A DNA stretch of 64,000 nt from Nocardioides plantarum (GCF_006346395.1 NZ_VDMS01000006.1:1-64000), one strand, 5' to 3'. Positions 8,450-16,813 are shown, numbered from the stretch's first letter. A program made the numbers and translations. Notes: generated from the sequence alone by a model not told the origin.

Positions 8450-9004
8450 ATGACCACCGTCACCGCCCCTGACTCCGCCACCGACGCCGACGACGTCGTC
8501 GTCCTCCTCGACGACGCGGGCCAGCCGATCGGCACCGCCCCCCGCGCGACCGTCCACTCGACCGACACCCCGCTGCACCTGGCCTTCTCGTGCCACCTGC
8601 GCGACGCCTCGGGACGCACGCTGGTCACCCGGCGGGCGCTGTCGAAGCGCACCTGGCCCGGCGTCTGGACCAACTCGTTCTGCGGCCACCCGCGCCCGGG
8701 CGAGACCTTCGAGGACGCCGTACGACGTCATGCGCGGCACGAGCTGGGCCTCGAGGTCGAGGCGATCGAGCCGCTGCTGCCCGACTTCCGCTACCGCGCG
8801 GTCGACGCCGCCGGCATCGTCGAGAACGAGGTCTGCCCGGTCTTCACCGCCCGCCCCGTCGGCGAGGCCGTCCCCCACCCCGACGAGGTCGCCGAGCTGC
8901 GCTGGGTCGAGGTCGCCGACGTCCTCTCCGTCGTCGAGCGGGCGCCGTGGGCGCTGAGTCCGTGGATTGTCGAGCAGGAGGCCGCGCTGCGGCTGCTGCT
9001 CTGA
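8450..9004 (+). CDS. idi: Isopentenyl-diphosphate delta-isomerase, type 1
   Basis: 184 residues, Nudix-fold. The catalytic Cys is in TNSFCGHPRPGE, the metal-binding/Nudix segment is EDAVRRHARHELG, and the catalytic Glu is in GIVENEVCPVF. The enzyme interconverts isopentenyl and dimethylallyl diphosphate in the cytosol and so sets the balance for prenyl chain synthesis. The ATG at 8450 has GGGAGG at 8441-8446 as ribosome site, and TAGTGT lies just before it. Its divergent position to the UbiA prenyltransferase suggests it feeds the prenyl donor for the cassette. Confidence 0.94.
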   Translation: MTTVTAPDSATDADDVVVLLDDAGQPIGTAPRATVHSTDTPLHLAFSCHLRDASGRTLVTRRALSKRTWPGVWTNSFCGHPRPGETFEDAVRRHARHELGLEVEAIEPLLPDFRYRAVDAAGIVENEVCPVFTARPVGEAVPHPDEVAELRWVEVADVLSVVERAPWALSPWIVEQEAALRLLL

Positions 9005-9016
9005 CCTACCGGGACC

Positions 9017-10135
9017 TCAGCGAGGCGGCGGCGGCAACGCGTCCGTCGCCTCGAGCTGGCCGAGCCCGGTGAGCATCAGCAGGTCGACGATCACCGAGCG
9101 CAGCTGCGCGAGCACGACCTCGGCGGTCATCTCGTCGGCGCGCTCGACCCGGCCCGTCGCAGCGCCGATCTCGAGGAGCCGGTGGCGCAGGTCGCCGGGC
9201 GCCTGGTCGTCACCGAGCTCGGTGACCATCCGCTCCACGACCGTGGCCAGCTCGCCGGCGAGGACGGCGTACGCGTGCGGGACCGGGCGGCGGCGGTAGG
9301 CACCGACCGCGACCTGGCGCACCAGCACGCGCGTCGAGCGCAGCGCCCGGTCGAGCGGGCCGACGATGTCGGCCATCCGACGGATCCCCGGTCGGTGCCG
9401 GATCCGGAACGGCGAGGAGGCGACGACGGCCATGCCCTCGTCGGCGGCGGCCTGCAGCCGTCGGACGAGGTGGTCGGTGGCGCGGGCGTCGTCGAGCAGG
9501 TCGAGGCCGCGCTCGGCGTCGCCGTCGTCCATCACCTCGGAGGCGGCGCGCAGCAGCTCGGCGACCTTGGCCAGGACCACCGCGGCCTGCTCGCGCGGAC
9601 GGCGCAGCGGGGCCGACGGCACGACGGTGGCCGCCACCAGCGCGACCGCCCCGCCCACCAGGGCGTCGGTCCAGCGCAGCAGCGAGTCACCGGCGCCGGG
9701 TGCGAGCGCGGCGACGAACAGCGCCTGCACGGCCGCCTGGTTGACGAACAGGGTCCCGGCGTCGAGCAGCACCGCGGACGTCATGGCGAGCCCGACGATC
9801 AGCGCGATCTGCCACGGGCCGGACCCGAGCCAGACGACGAGCAGGTCGCCCAGGAACACCCCGATCGCGACGCCCGCGGTGACCTCGGAGACGCGCCGCA
9901 GCCGTTGGGCGTACGACGTGCCGAGGCTGACCACGGCCGCGATGGGCGCGAAGACGGGCACCTGGTGGCCGAGCACGTCGTGGGCGACGAACCACGCGAC
10001 ACCGGCGGCGATCGCGCACTGCGCCACCTGCCAGCGCTTGTCGCGGAAGCGGTCCAGCCGCTGGGCCAGGCTGCGCCGGCCGCGTTGGCGGCCGCGCTCC
10101 AACGACACCAGCTCCATGAGTGGGGACTCTGTCAC
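9017..10135 (-). CDS. FUSC family protein (aromatic-acid-exporter-like)
   Basis: 372 residues starting at GTG. An N-terminal cytosolic stretch of about 35 residues is followed by six hydrophobic segments (for example CAIAAGVAWFVAHDVLG, VFAPIAAVVSLGTSY, VTAGVAIGVFLGDLLVVWL, LIVGLAMTSAVLL, DALVGGAVALVAATVV) and a long helical C-terminal domain with a conserved RIRHRPG segment. This is the FUSC half-transporter layout found in fusaric-acid or p-hydroxybenzoate efflux proteins. Substrate unknown; export of an aromatic product from the nearby PKS cassette is possible but unproven. Convergent with idi, 12 bp apart. Confidence 0.85.
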   Translation of the reverse strand: MTESPLMELVSLERGRQRGRRSLAQRLDRFRDKRWQVAQCAIAAGVAWFVAHDVLGHQVPVFAPIAAVVSLGTSYAQRLRRVSEVTAGVAIGVFLGDLLVVWLGSGPWQIALIVGLAMTSAVLLDAGTLFVNQAAVQALFVAALAPGAGDSLLRWTDALVGGAVALVAATVVPSAPLRRPREQAAVVLAKVAELLRAASEVMDDGDAERGLDLLDDARATDHLVRRLQAAADEGMAVVASSPFRIRHRPGIRRMADIVGPLDRALRSTRVLVRQVAVGAYRRRPVPHAYAVLAGELATVVERMVTELGDDQAPGDLRHRLLEIGAATGRVERADEMTAEVVLAQLRSVIVDLLMLTGLGQLEATDALPPPPR

Positions 10136-10153
10136 GCCTCGGAGGGCTGGGAC

Positions 10154-10522
10154 TCAGCCGGCGGCGGTCCGGTGCTCGTCGATGCCGGGGTGCTCGTCGC
10201 GCACGTCGACCCGCAGCACCCGGTCGAGCGCGGTCAGGCTGAGCACCGTGGCCACCGGCGGCGACGGGCGCCAGACCACCAGGTCGATGCGCAGCACCCG
10301 CGCTCGCTTCCAGGTCGCGACCAGCACGCCGAGACCGACCGAGTCCATGAACGTGACCTCGGAGAGGTCGATCACCAGGAGCGAGCACCCGTCGATCAGC
10401 GCGTCGTTGAGGAGTCGGCGGATCGCGCCGACCTGGAGGACGTCGACATCGCCGGCGAAGGCGAGGGTGACGCAGTCACCGTGTCGCTCGCTCGACGACG
10501 AGAAGCCTGTGCTGGCACTCAT
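10154..10522 (-). CDS. STAS-domain anti-sigma-factor antagonist
   Basis: 122 residues covering one STAS domain. The phosphoacceptor motif is intact: LSEVTFMDSVGLGVLV, with Ser61 as the residue that an anti-sigma kinase would phosphorylate. Such proteins release a sigma factor by binding the unphosphorylated anti-sigma factor. No anti-sigma kinase gene or sigma gene is adjacent; the partner must lie elsewhere. The start ATG at 10522 follows a GAGGG-like ribosome site, and the gene sits 18 bp before the FUSC gene on the same strand. Confidence 0.88.
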   Translation of the reverse strand: MSASTGFSSSSERHGDCVTLAFAGDVDVLQVGAIRRLLNDALIDGCSLLVIDLSEVTFMDSVGLGVLVATWKRARVLRIDLVVWRPSPPVATVLSLTALDRVLRVDVRDEHPGIDEHRTAAG

Positions 10523-10616
10523 GAGCCCTCCTGACGGAGCACATCCTCGCCGAAGATCCCCGCTGCGGCCATCGCCTTACAGGTGAAGTCTCCCCCGGGG
10601 TCGCCCCGCGCCGCGG

Positions 10617-12872
10617 CTACTCGCCCAGCAGCGCGTCGTCGTAGGCCTGGCGCGGTCGACGTACGGCGGCCAGCAGGTCGGGCTCGGCGGCCGCCTCGGC
10701 GAGCACGGCCAGGGTGCTGCGTACGGCGTGGGGCGGCAGCGCCGCGAGGTCGTCGGCCCAGGCCCGCGCGACCGTCCCGGCGTCCCCGGCGGGGACCACG
10801 CGGTTGGCCAGCCCGAGCGCGACGGCCTCGACGGCCTCGACCCGGCGGCCGGTGACGGCGAGCTCGGTGGCCACGCGCGGAGGCACCAGGCGCGGCATCC
10901 GGACCAGTCCGCCGTTCTCCGCGAGCCGGCCGCGGGCGACCTGGTCGAGCGCGAGGACGGCGTGGTCCTCGAGCACGACGAACGGGCAGGCGAGCAGCGC
11001 CTCGAGCCCGCCGCCCAGGGCGTCGCCCCCGACCGCCGCGACCACCGGCTTGGTCACCCGGCGCGCGGTGAGCCCGGCCCAGCCGGAGCGGGGCAGGTGG
11101 TCGGGCTCGCCGGTGAGGCCGTCGGGCAGGTGGAGCACGAGGACCAGGGCCGAGGGATCGGCCTCGAACGCGTCGAGCACGGCTGCCAGCTCGTGGTGCC
11201 CCTCGGCGCTCGGCGTCCCGGGGACGTCGACCTCGACGACCGCGCCCGCCGCGTCTCGTCGTACGACGACGTGGTCGTAGGCCTCGCGCCACCCGACGGG
11301 CGCGCGCGGGACCAGCTCGTCCATCCGCTCGCGGGTCAGCGTCACCCGGTTGGCCGGTCCGGTGGCCCGGACGAACAGCCGCTGGCCCACCGGCTCGAGG
11401 TCGCCCTCGAGCCAGTCGACGAGCTCGTCGTCGCCGGGCACGCCGGCGGCGACGAAGCGACGCCCCTCGGCGGTGCGGCCGACGACCAGGCCGGTGCGGC
11501 CCGACCGCCCGTGGCGCACGGTCCAGGTCTCGACGGTGGCCCACCCGTCGGCGGGCTGGTCGTCGAGCGGGACGCGCGGGCGCCCGTCGACCGCCGCCTG
11601 GAGCAGGTCGTCCTCGCCCGCGCGCCACGGCGCCGGGTCGGTGGAGTAGACGCCGACCGAGACCTTGGACAGGGTGCCGCCGTTGGCGCTGACGACGCCG
11701 ACCGTGCCCGGCTCGGCCCGGGTGCGGGCCACGACCTCGGCGATCGCGTGCAGCGAGTAGTTGTTGCCCGGCCCCCCGAAGAACGGCAGCCCGCCGGTCA
11801 GCGTGAAGCCGCGCGGGTCGTCCGGCTCGAGGCCGAGGCCGTCGAGCAGCTGTGAGACCGCGAACGGGAAGCAGGAGTAGAGGTCGAGGAAGTCGACGTC
11901 GTCGAGGGCCATCCCGGCCATGCCGAGCGCCGCGTGCACGGCGACGGGCTGGGTCGGCGCCGAGGCGAGGTCGGGCCGGTCGTAGAAGTCCTGCTCCCGA
12001 AGGTCGCAGTGGCCGTGCAGGAACACCCAGCGCTCGCGGTCGATGCCGAGGCGCTCGGCCGTCGCGACCGACGTCAGCACGACGGCCGCCCCCTGGTTGA
12101 CCAGGTCACGCGAGACGACCAGCCGGGTGTACGGCGCCACGATCATCCGGTTGCGCTCGTCGACGGCCATCAGGTCGCCGGCCGCGATCTCGGTCGGCGC
12201 GACGGCGTACGGGTTGGCGGCGGCGACGCGCGTGAACGGCGCGAAGAGCTCGCCGATCGACGCGGCGTACTCGTCGCGCGTCTCGCCGCGCGCCGCCCGG
12301 CGGGCGTTGTCGCCCAGCGCGTAGATGCCGGCGATCTCGTGCAGCCCGTGGACCAGCGACCGGCGGGTGACCATCCCGCGCAGGCCGTAGCCGCGGTCCT
12401 CGAGCTGCCCACCCGGGTCCTCGGACCAGTCGGGCTGCCCCGGTCCGGCGAGGTGGCGATGGGTCGACATCGCCTCGCCGCCGGCGACCAGGACGACGTC
12501 CGCCCGTCCCGCCGCGATCTCGCCGGCCAGCTCGGTGACCAGCCTCTGCGGCGACTGCCCGCCGCCGATCTCGAGGATCGCCCGCGCCGGGTCGGCACCG
12601 ACCCGCTGCGCGATCGAGCGCGGCACGTTGGTGGAGCGGCCGAACGGTACGGCGGTCAGCGGCGTCGAGCTCTCGAACTGCCGCGTCGCCGCGACCACGT
12701 CGACCAGCGCCGCGAGCGCGGCCGGGTCGGCACCGGTGTCGGCGAGCGCCGCCCGCGCGGCGCGGGCGGCCAGGTCCACGGGCGAGAGGCCCACGTAGTC
12801 GGCGTCGTCGATCCGCTCGATCGTCTGTCCGACGCCCACCAGCACCGGCGTCCTCGGGTCCAGGTCGGTCAC
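10617..12872 (-). CDS. Thiolase-like / OB-fold / crotonase fusion protein
   Basis: 751 residues in three parts. Residues 1-410 are thiolase-fold (start TPVLVGVGQT, end VVSANGGTLSKVSVGVYS); where a working thiolase has its nucleophilic Cys this protein has EIGGGQSPQ, the mark of thiolase-like protein type 1. Residues about 440-505 look like the add-on OB domain (GLVVGRTAEGRRFVAAG). Residues about 528-751 are crotonase-fold with the oxyanion strand VGGDALGGGLEALLAC, but the usual catalytic Glu positions read ALDQV, so hydratase activity is doubtful. Normally these domains are separate proteins. Probable role in acyl-CoA binding or metabolism. Confidence 0.85.
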   Translation of the reverse strand: MTDLDPRTPVLVGVGQTIERIDDADYVGLSPVDLAARAARAALADTGADPAALAALVDVVAATRQFESSTPLTAVPFGRSTNVPRSIAQRVGADPARAILEIGGGQSPQRLVTELAGEIAAGRADVVLVAGGEAMSTHRHLAGPGQPDWSEDPGGQLEDRGYGLRGMVTRRSLVHGLHEIAGIYALGDNARRAARGETRDEYAASIGELFAPFTRVAAANPYAVAPTEIAAGDLMAVDERNRMIVAPYTRLVVSRDLVNQGAAVVLTSVATAERLGIDRERWVFLHGHCDLREQDFYDRPDLASAPTQPVAVHAALGMAGMALDDVDFLDLYSCFPFAVSQLLDGLGLEPDDPRGFTLTGGLPFFGGPGNNYSLHAIAEVVARTRAEPGTVGVVSANGGTLSKVSVGVYSTDPAPWRAGEDDLLQAAVDGRPRVPLDDQPADGWATVETWTVRHGRSGRTGLVVGRTAEGRRFVAAGVPGDDELVDWLEGDLEPVGQRLFVRATGPANRVTLTRERMDELVPRAPVGWREAYDHVVVRRDAAGAVVEVDVPGTPSAEGHHELAAVLDAFEADPSALVLVLHLPDGLTGEPDHLPRSGWAGLTARRVTKPVVAAVGGDALGGGLEALLACPFVVLEDHAVLALDQVARGRLAENGGLVRMPRLVPPRVATELAVTGRRVEAVEAVALGLANRVVPAGDAGTVARAWADDLAALPPHAVRSTLAVLAEAAAEPDLLAAVRRPRQAYDDALLGE

Positions 12873-12950
12873 CGGGTCAGCCTAGGGAGTGCTCCGGCAC
12901 GGTCTCCTGCGGCGTCGGTGCCGACTGTCCCGATGGCAGGATGGGCGCCC

Positions 12951-13337
12951 GTGACCGACTCCGACCAGCCGACCCGTCCCAGCATCTGGAGCGACCTGGC
13001 CCCGACCCTGGCCTGGTTGGCGCTGTTCGTCCTGGCCACGATCATCGCGTTCCTGGCGTTCTACCCACCGCACGTCAACTTCGAGCGCGACGCGGCCGAG
13101 CCACGCTCCGGCACGGTGTGCACGTCGGTGGCGGTGGCCGGGTGGCCCCACGCCAACGCCAGCAGCGTCGGCGACGGGGTCGACGACGTGGGACGGGCTC
13201 CCGGGTACGACGACGCCGTGTCGGCCTGCCAGACCCGCCGGACGGGCGCCGTGGCGCTCATGGCCGTGCTGACCGTGCCCATCTCGCTGACGGGGTGCTG
13301 GCTGATGGTGTCGCGCCCACGACGTCGATCGGCCTAG
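12951..13337 (+). CDS. Hypothetical two-TM membrane protein
   Basis: 128 residues from the GTG at 12951 (an in-frame ATG at 12933 is an alternative; GGCAGGA lies between them). TM1 is LAWLALFVLATIIAFLAFY, TM2 is AVALMAVLTVPISLTGCWL; between them is an extracytoplasmic loop of about 65 residues with Cys in CTSVAVAGWP and SACQTRR that could pair. No family recognised. A second small membrane protein follows 23 bp later, so they may form an operon. Confidence 0.6.
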   Translation: MTDSDQPTRPSIWSDLAPTLAWLALFVLATIIAFLAFYPPHVNFERDAAEPRSGTVCTSVAVAGWPHANASSVGDGVDDVGRAPGYDDAVSACQTRRTGAVALMAVLTVPISLTGCWLMVSRPRRRSA

Positions 13338-13360
13338 GTGCGGTCGATACTGGTCCCGTG

Positions 13361-13645
13361 ATGCGTCATGCCTGGTGGGTCCTCGGCGTCGTCCTCGTGA
13401 TCGGCGGGATCGTCGTCGCGCTCACGGCACCGGCCCCACCCGCCGACGTCGGCTGGTTCGCCTACACGCCGTTGGACGACTCGAGCTGGTCCTCGCTCTG
13501 GGATGCGTCCGGCACCTCGGCGGCCAGGTTCGTCTCGCGCCAGCAGATCGTCGGCTGGGTGGTGGCCGTGGTCGGGCTGCTCACCCTCGCCGCCGGGCTC
13601 GGGTACCGACTGGGGCGTCGGGCCGAACGGTCGGCGCGTCCCTGA
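13361..13645 (+). CDS. Small hypothetical membrane protein
   Basis: 94 residues with an N-terminal TM (WWVLGVVLVIGGIVVAL) and a C-terminal TM (IVGWVVAVVGLLTLAAGLGY), joined by a loop rich in Ser, Asp and Trp (GWFAYTPLDDSSWSSLW), and ending in a basic tail RLGRRAERS. The GTG at 13358 directly before the ATG is another possible start. Not recognised. Similar tiny proteins with a 'WFAYTPL' loop occur in actinomycetes as uncharacterised proteins, from general memory. Confidence 0.6.
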   Translation: MRHAWWVLGVVLVIGGIVVALTAPAPPADVGWFAYTPLDDSSWSSLWDASGTSAARFVSRQQIVGWVVAVVGLLTLAAGLGYRLGRRAERSARP

Positions 13646-13660
13646 CGGCCAGGTGTCGGA

Positions 13661-14602
13661 CTACGCCACCGGGGTGACGACGACCTTGCCGGTGAGCCCG
13701 CCGGCGGCCGCACGGGTGTGGACGTCCGCGAGATCAGCCATCGTCGCGCGCTCGGCGACGTCGACCGTGAGCTCGCCGCGGTCGACCCGGGCGGCCAGCT
13801 CGGTGAGCTGGGCGGCGTCGCTGCGGACGTAGAGGTCGATCCCGCGGACGCCGCGAGCCTCGTCCGAGGGCGCGGGCATCCAGACGGTGGTGTTGACGAC
13901 CACCCCTCCGTCGGCGACCAGGGTGACCAGCGCGGCGAGCTGGTCCGGGCTGACCGGTGCCAGGTTGAGCACCACGTCGACCGGCTCCCCGACCTTGGTC
14001 GTCACGTCACCGGCGGTGTGGTCGACGATCTCGTCGGCCCCCCGCGCCCGGACCCGGTCCGCGTCGGCGGGGCTCGCGGTGGCGATGACGTGGGCGCCGG
14101 CGGCCGCGGCCAGCTGGACCGCGTAGCCACCCACCGCCCCGCTGGCGCCGTTGACCAGGATCCGCTGACCGGCCCGCAGGTCGGCGTGCTCGAAGAGGGC
14201 CTGCCAGGCGGTGAGGCCCACCACCGGGAGCGCCGCCGCGTCGACCAGCGGGATGCTGGTCGGTGCGGGGGCGAGCGTGGCCGCGGGCACCACGACCAGC
14301 TCGGCGGCGGCACCGTCGTCGGCGAAGGCGAGGAAGCCGATGACCGGGTCGCCCACCCGGAGTCCGTCCACCCCCTCACCGAGCTTCTCGACGGTGCCGG
14401 CCACGTCGAGGCCGGGGATGTGCGGCAGGTCCAGGGGGATGGGGCCCTGCATGCCCCCGGCCCGGATGTTGCCGTCGACGCTGTTGAACGACGTGGCCGC
14501 GACGCGCACGAGCACCTGCCCCTCGTGGGGCACGGGCACGTCGACCTCCTCGACGCGCAGGACCTCGGGCTCGCCGTACTCGTGGAAACGCACTGCCTTC
14601 AT
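13661..14602 (-). CDS. Zinc-less medium-chain NADP-dependent oxidoreductase (quinone oxidoreductase type)
   Basis: 313 residues, MDR superfamily. Start MKAVRFHEYGEPEVLRVEEV is typical; the cofactor motif is NGASGAVGGYAVQLA at about 145. The catalytic Zn-binding cysteines of alcohol dehydrogenases are missing, as in quinone reductase (QOR/NADPH:quinone oxidoreductase) members. It is divergent from a MarR gene, and the gap has two perfect 16-bp palindromes, the first of which ends 37 bp before this start, so it should be derepressed by an electrophile or quinone. The ATG at 14602 was chosen over longer upstream starts because it begins the conserved domain. Confidence 0.9.
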   Translation of the reverse strand: MKAVRFHEYGEPEVLRVEEVDVPVPHEGQVLVRVAATSFNSVDGNIRAGGMQGPIPLDLPHIPGLDVAGTVEKLGEGVDGLRVGDPVIGFLAFADDGAAAELVVVPAATLAPAPTSIPLVDAAALPVVGLTAWQALFEHADLRAGQRILVNGASGAVGGYAVQLAAAAGAHVIATASPADADRVRARGADEIVDHTAGDVTTKVGEPVDVVLNLAPVSPDQLAALVTLVADGGVVVNTTVWMPAPSDEARGVRGIDLYVRSDAAQLTELAARVDRGELTVDVAERATMADLADVHTRAAAGGLTGKVVVTPVA

Positions 14603-14638
14603 GGTGACTCCTCGTTCGTGGTGGTGGCATCTCGGACT

Positions 14639-14654
14639 GCTTCGAACTCGAAGC
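14639..14654. promoter_or_regulatory. MarR operator-like palindrome, copy 1
   Basis: GCTTCGAACTCGAAGC: perfect 7-bp arms around AC. It is an exact repeat of the copy at 14673. The spacing of 34 bp centre to centre suggests two repressor dimers. Assignment to the adjacent MarR protein is inferred from position. Confidence 0.75.
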
Positions 14655-14672
14655 ACTTACTACGCTAGCTGT

Positions 14673-14688
14673 GCTTCGAACTCGAAGC
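14673..14688. promoter_or_regulatory. MarR operator-like palindrome, copy 2
   Basis: Exact second copy of GCTTCGAACTCGAAGC. A third, degenerate copy (GTTTCGAATGTGAACA, 10 of 16 matches) follows at 14693-14708, just before a CTAGAGT that could be part of the marR promoter. Confidence 0.75.
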
Positions 14689-14726
14689 AAGTGTTTCGAA
14701 TGTGAACATTCGCCTAGAGTGGCGGG

Positions 14727-15248
14727 GTGTCTCTCGCGGAGCCCTACGACCACCTCGCCCTCGACCACGACCAGCTGCGCGCCTACTTCGCGCTGATGGA
14801 CTCGGTCGCCCTGCTGCGCCACCGGATCGAGCAGCAGCTGCGCGAGGCCGCCGACCTCACCTACGTCCAGTTCAAGGTGCTGGCGCGCCTGGGTCTCGAC
14901 TCGCCGACCGGGAGCCTGCGGATGACCGAGCTGGCCGACGAGGTGGTCTACAGCCGCAGCGGCCTGACCTATCAGGCCACGCAGATGGAGCGGGCGGGGC
15001 TGGTCGAGCGCAACCCCTCACCCGAGGACGACCGGGGCGTCACCGTGACGATCACCGACGCCGGGCGCGAGCGGCTGGACCGCGCGACCCCCGGCCACAT
15101 CGAGCTGGTCCGCGAGCAGCTCTTCGCGACCCTGGACGACACCGACGTGCGCGCCCTCGCCACGATGCTGGAGCCGGCGCTCGCCCACATGCGCGCCAGC
15201 CCCCCGCGCTCGGCCGCCCCGCGTCGCCGGGGCAAGGCGAAGCCCTAG
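14727..15248 (+). CDS. MarR family transcriptional regulator
   Basis: 173 residues. Winged helix: LTYVQFKVLARLGLDSPTGSLRMTELADEVVYSRSGLTYQATQMERAGLVERNP with the wing in DDRGVTVTITDAG. The GTG at 14727 follows GGCGGG. MarR dimers bind palindromes and are released by phenolics or thiol oxidation; no Cys is conspicuous here, so a ligand mechanism is more likely. It probably controls the divergent quinone-reductase-like gene and itself. The C-terminus is a basic PRRRGKAKP tail. Confidence 0.9.
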   Translation: MSLAEPYDHLALDHDQLRAYFALMDSVALLRHRIEQQLREAADLTYVQFKVLARLGLDSPTGSLRMTELADEVVYSRSGLTYQATQMERAGLVERNPSPEDDRGVTVTITDAGRERLDRATPGHIELVREQLFATLDDTDVRALATMLEPALAHMRASPPRSAAPRRRGKAKP

Positions 15249-15261
15249 GGCCGGCGGCGTC

Positions 15262-15840
15262 CTAGCCCAGTGACGCGCTGGCAGCCCGCAGCTCGTCGAG
15301 CGCGGCCAGCGTGTGAGGCGCAAGCGCATCGGACTCGTCGCGCTCACCCTCGGACCACACCGCGAACCCGCGCTTGAAGGCCAGGACGCCCAGCTCGGCG
15401 GCGAGGTGGGCGACGGCCTCGGGCACGCCGCGGTCGACCAGGGCGGTCGTCATCGCGGCCGCGAGGCCGACGTTCTTGAGGACGGCGCGCTCCTGCAGCT
15501 CGGTGCTGGCCGCGATGGCGGCCGCGATCCGCGGGCCGAGCTCGCGGTTGACGGGCGCCATCTGGTGGGACGCGCGCTCGAGCCCGGCCGCGACGGCCTC
15601 GAGCGGGCTGGCCGTCGGCGGCGCCTCGGCGATCCCCTCGGCGAGCAGCTGGCTGAGCGTCTCCTGCCCCGCCGCGAGGAGCTCGCGCTTGTCGGGGAAG
15701 TGGCGGAAGAACGTGCTCTTGGTGATGCCGGCCCGCTCCGCGATCTGCGCGACCGTCGTGTCGTCGTACCCCCGCTCGGTGAACAGGTCGACGGCAGCCA
15801 GGACGATCCGCTCGCGCGCGCCTGGTTCCCACCGTGCCAT
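15262..15840 (-). CDS. TetR family transcriptional regulator
   Basis: 192 residues. HTH at about residues 8-52: ARERIVLAAVDLFTERGYDDTTVAQIAERAGITKSTFFRHF. The C-terminal domain is unclassified. Divergent from the epimerase-like gene at 15932; the gap has two perfect 22-bp palindromes, one of them starting 15 bp from this start codon. Autoregulation and repression of the divergent gene are therefore very likely, though not shown. Confidence 0.92.
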   Translation of the reverse strand: MARWEPGARERIVLAAVDLFTERGYDDTTVAQIAERAGITKSTFFRHFPDKRELLAAGQETLSQLLAEGIAEAPPTASPLEAVAAGLERASHQMAPVNRELGPRIAAAIAASTELQERAVLKNVGLAAAMTTALVDRGVPEAVAHLAAELGVLAFKRGFAVWSEGERDESDALAPHTLAALDELRAASASLG

Positions 15841-15854
15841 GCGGTGATCCTACG

Positions 15855-15876
15855 TGATGGGACACTTGTCCCATCA
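15855..15876. promoter_or_regulatory. TetR operator-like perfect palindrome 1
   Basis: Arms TGATGGGAC and GTCCCATCA around ACTT: 9-bp perfect arms, 4-nt spacer. Same arms as the site 31 bp further on. Confidence 0.8.
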
Positions 15877-15885
15877 GTGCTACGG

Positions 15886-15907
15886 TGATGGGACATCAGT
15901 CCCATCA
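15886..15907. promoter_or_regulatory. TetR operator-like perfect palindrome 2
   Basis: Arms TGATGGGAC and GTCCCATCA around ATCA. The 31-bp offset (three helical turns) puts both sites on one face of the DNA. It ends 24 bp before the start at 15932. Confidence 0.8.
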
Positions 15908-15931
15908 CTCTCGTCACCCCAGGAGAACCCC

Positions 15932-16813
15932 ATGCAGGTCTTCATCACCGGCGGCACCGGCCTGATCGGCACCGCCGTCGTCGCCGAGCTGCTCACCCAC
16001 GGCCACACGGTCCTCGCCCTGGCCCGCTCCGAGGCGTCGGCCCGGGCCGTCGAGGCCGCCGGGGGTACGCCGATCCGCGGCGGGATCGCCGACCTCGACG
16101 TTGTCCGTGCCGGCGCCGAGCAGTCCGACGGCGTCATCCACCTCGCGTTCAGCAACGACTTCAGCAGCCCCGAGGCGCTCGCGCGGTCGGTCGCCGAGGA
16201 GACCGCGGCGATCACCACCCTGGGCGAGGCGCTGGTCGGCAGCGACCGACCTCTCGTCGTCGTCTCGGGTACGCCGTGGGTTCCCGGGCGCCTGTCGACC
16301 GAGGCCGACCCGTTGCCCGTCGACGGCCCGGTCGGCGGGCGCGGACGCACCGTCAACGCCACCCTCGAGCTCGCGGCGCGCGGCGTCCGCACCTCGGCGG
16401 TCCGGCTGCCGCGCACGGTCCACCGCGACGGCGACGGCGGCTTCGCCGGCCTGCTGACCGGCATCGCACGCAGCACCGGCGTCTCCGGCATCCCCGGCGA
16501 CGGCACGCAGCGCTGGCCGGCGGTGCACGCGCTCGACGCGGCCGTGCTGTTCCGGCTGGCCCTGGAGTCCGCCCCGGCCGGCACCTCGTGGCACGCGGTC
16601 GACGACGAGGGCGACGCGGTCCGCGACATCGCCGAGGTCATCGGCCGCCGCCTGGGCCTGCCCGTCGAGCCGGTGCCGGACGAGACGTTCGGGCCGCTCG
16701 GCCCGATCTTCGCGACCGACCAGCCGTCCTCCAGCGCGGCCACCCGGGCCGGGCTCGGCTGGACGCCGACGCACCCGTCGCTGCTGGCGGACCTGGAGAC
16801 CCTGCAGTCCTGA
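15932..16813 (+). CDS. NAD-dependent epimerase/dehydratase-type extended SDR
   Basis: 293 residues. Begins with the Rossmann motif MQVFITGGTGLIGTAVV, then a GGIADLDV strand and a substrate-domain with IPGDGTQRWPAVHALDAA, a motif common to atypical 3-beta-HSD-like SDRs. The usual Tyr-x3-Lys is not evident, so the reaction is uncertain. The ATG at 15932 has AGGAG at 15921-15925. It is the target gene of the divergent TetR regulator. Such TetR/epimerase pairs are frequent in actinomycetes with unknown substrates. Confidence 0.87.
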   Translation: MQVFITGGTGLIGTAVVAELLTHGHTVLALARSEASARAVEAAGGTPIRGGIADLDVVRAGAEQSDGVIHLAFSNDFSSPEALARSVAEETAAITTLGEALVGSDRPLVVVSGTPWVPGRLSTEADPLPVDGPVGGRGRTVNATLELAARGVRTSAVRLPRTVHRDGDGGFAGLLTGIARSTGVSGIPGDGTQRWPAVHALDAAVLFRLALESAPAGTSWHAVDDEGDAVRDIAEVIGRRLGLPVEPVPDETFGPLGPIFATDQPSSSAATRAGLGWTPTHPSLLADLETLQS

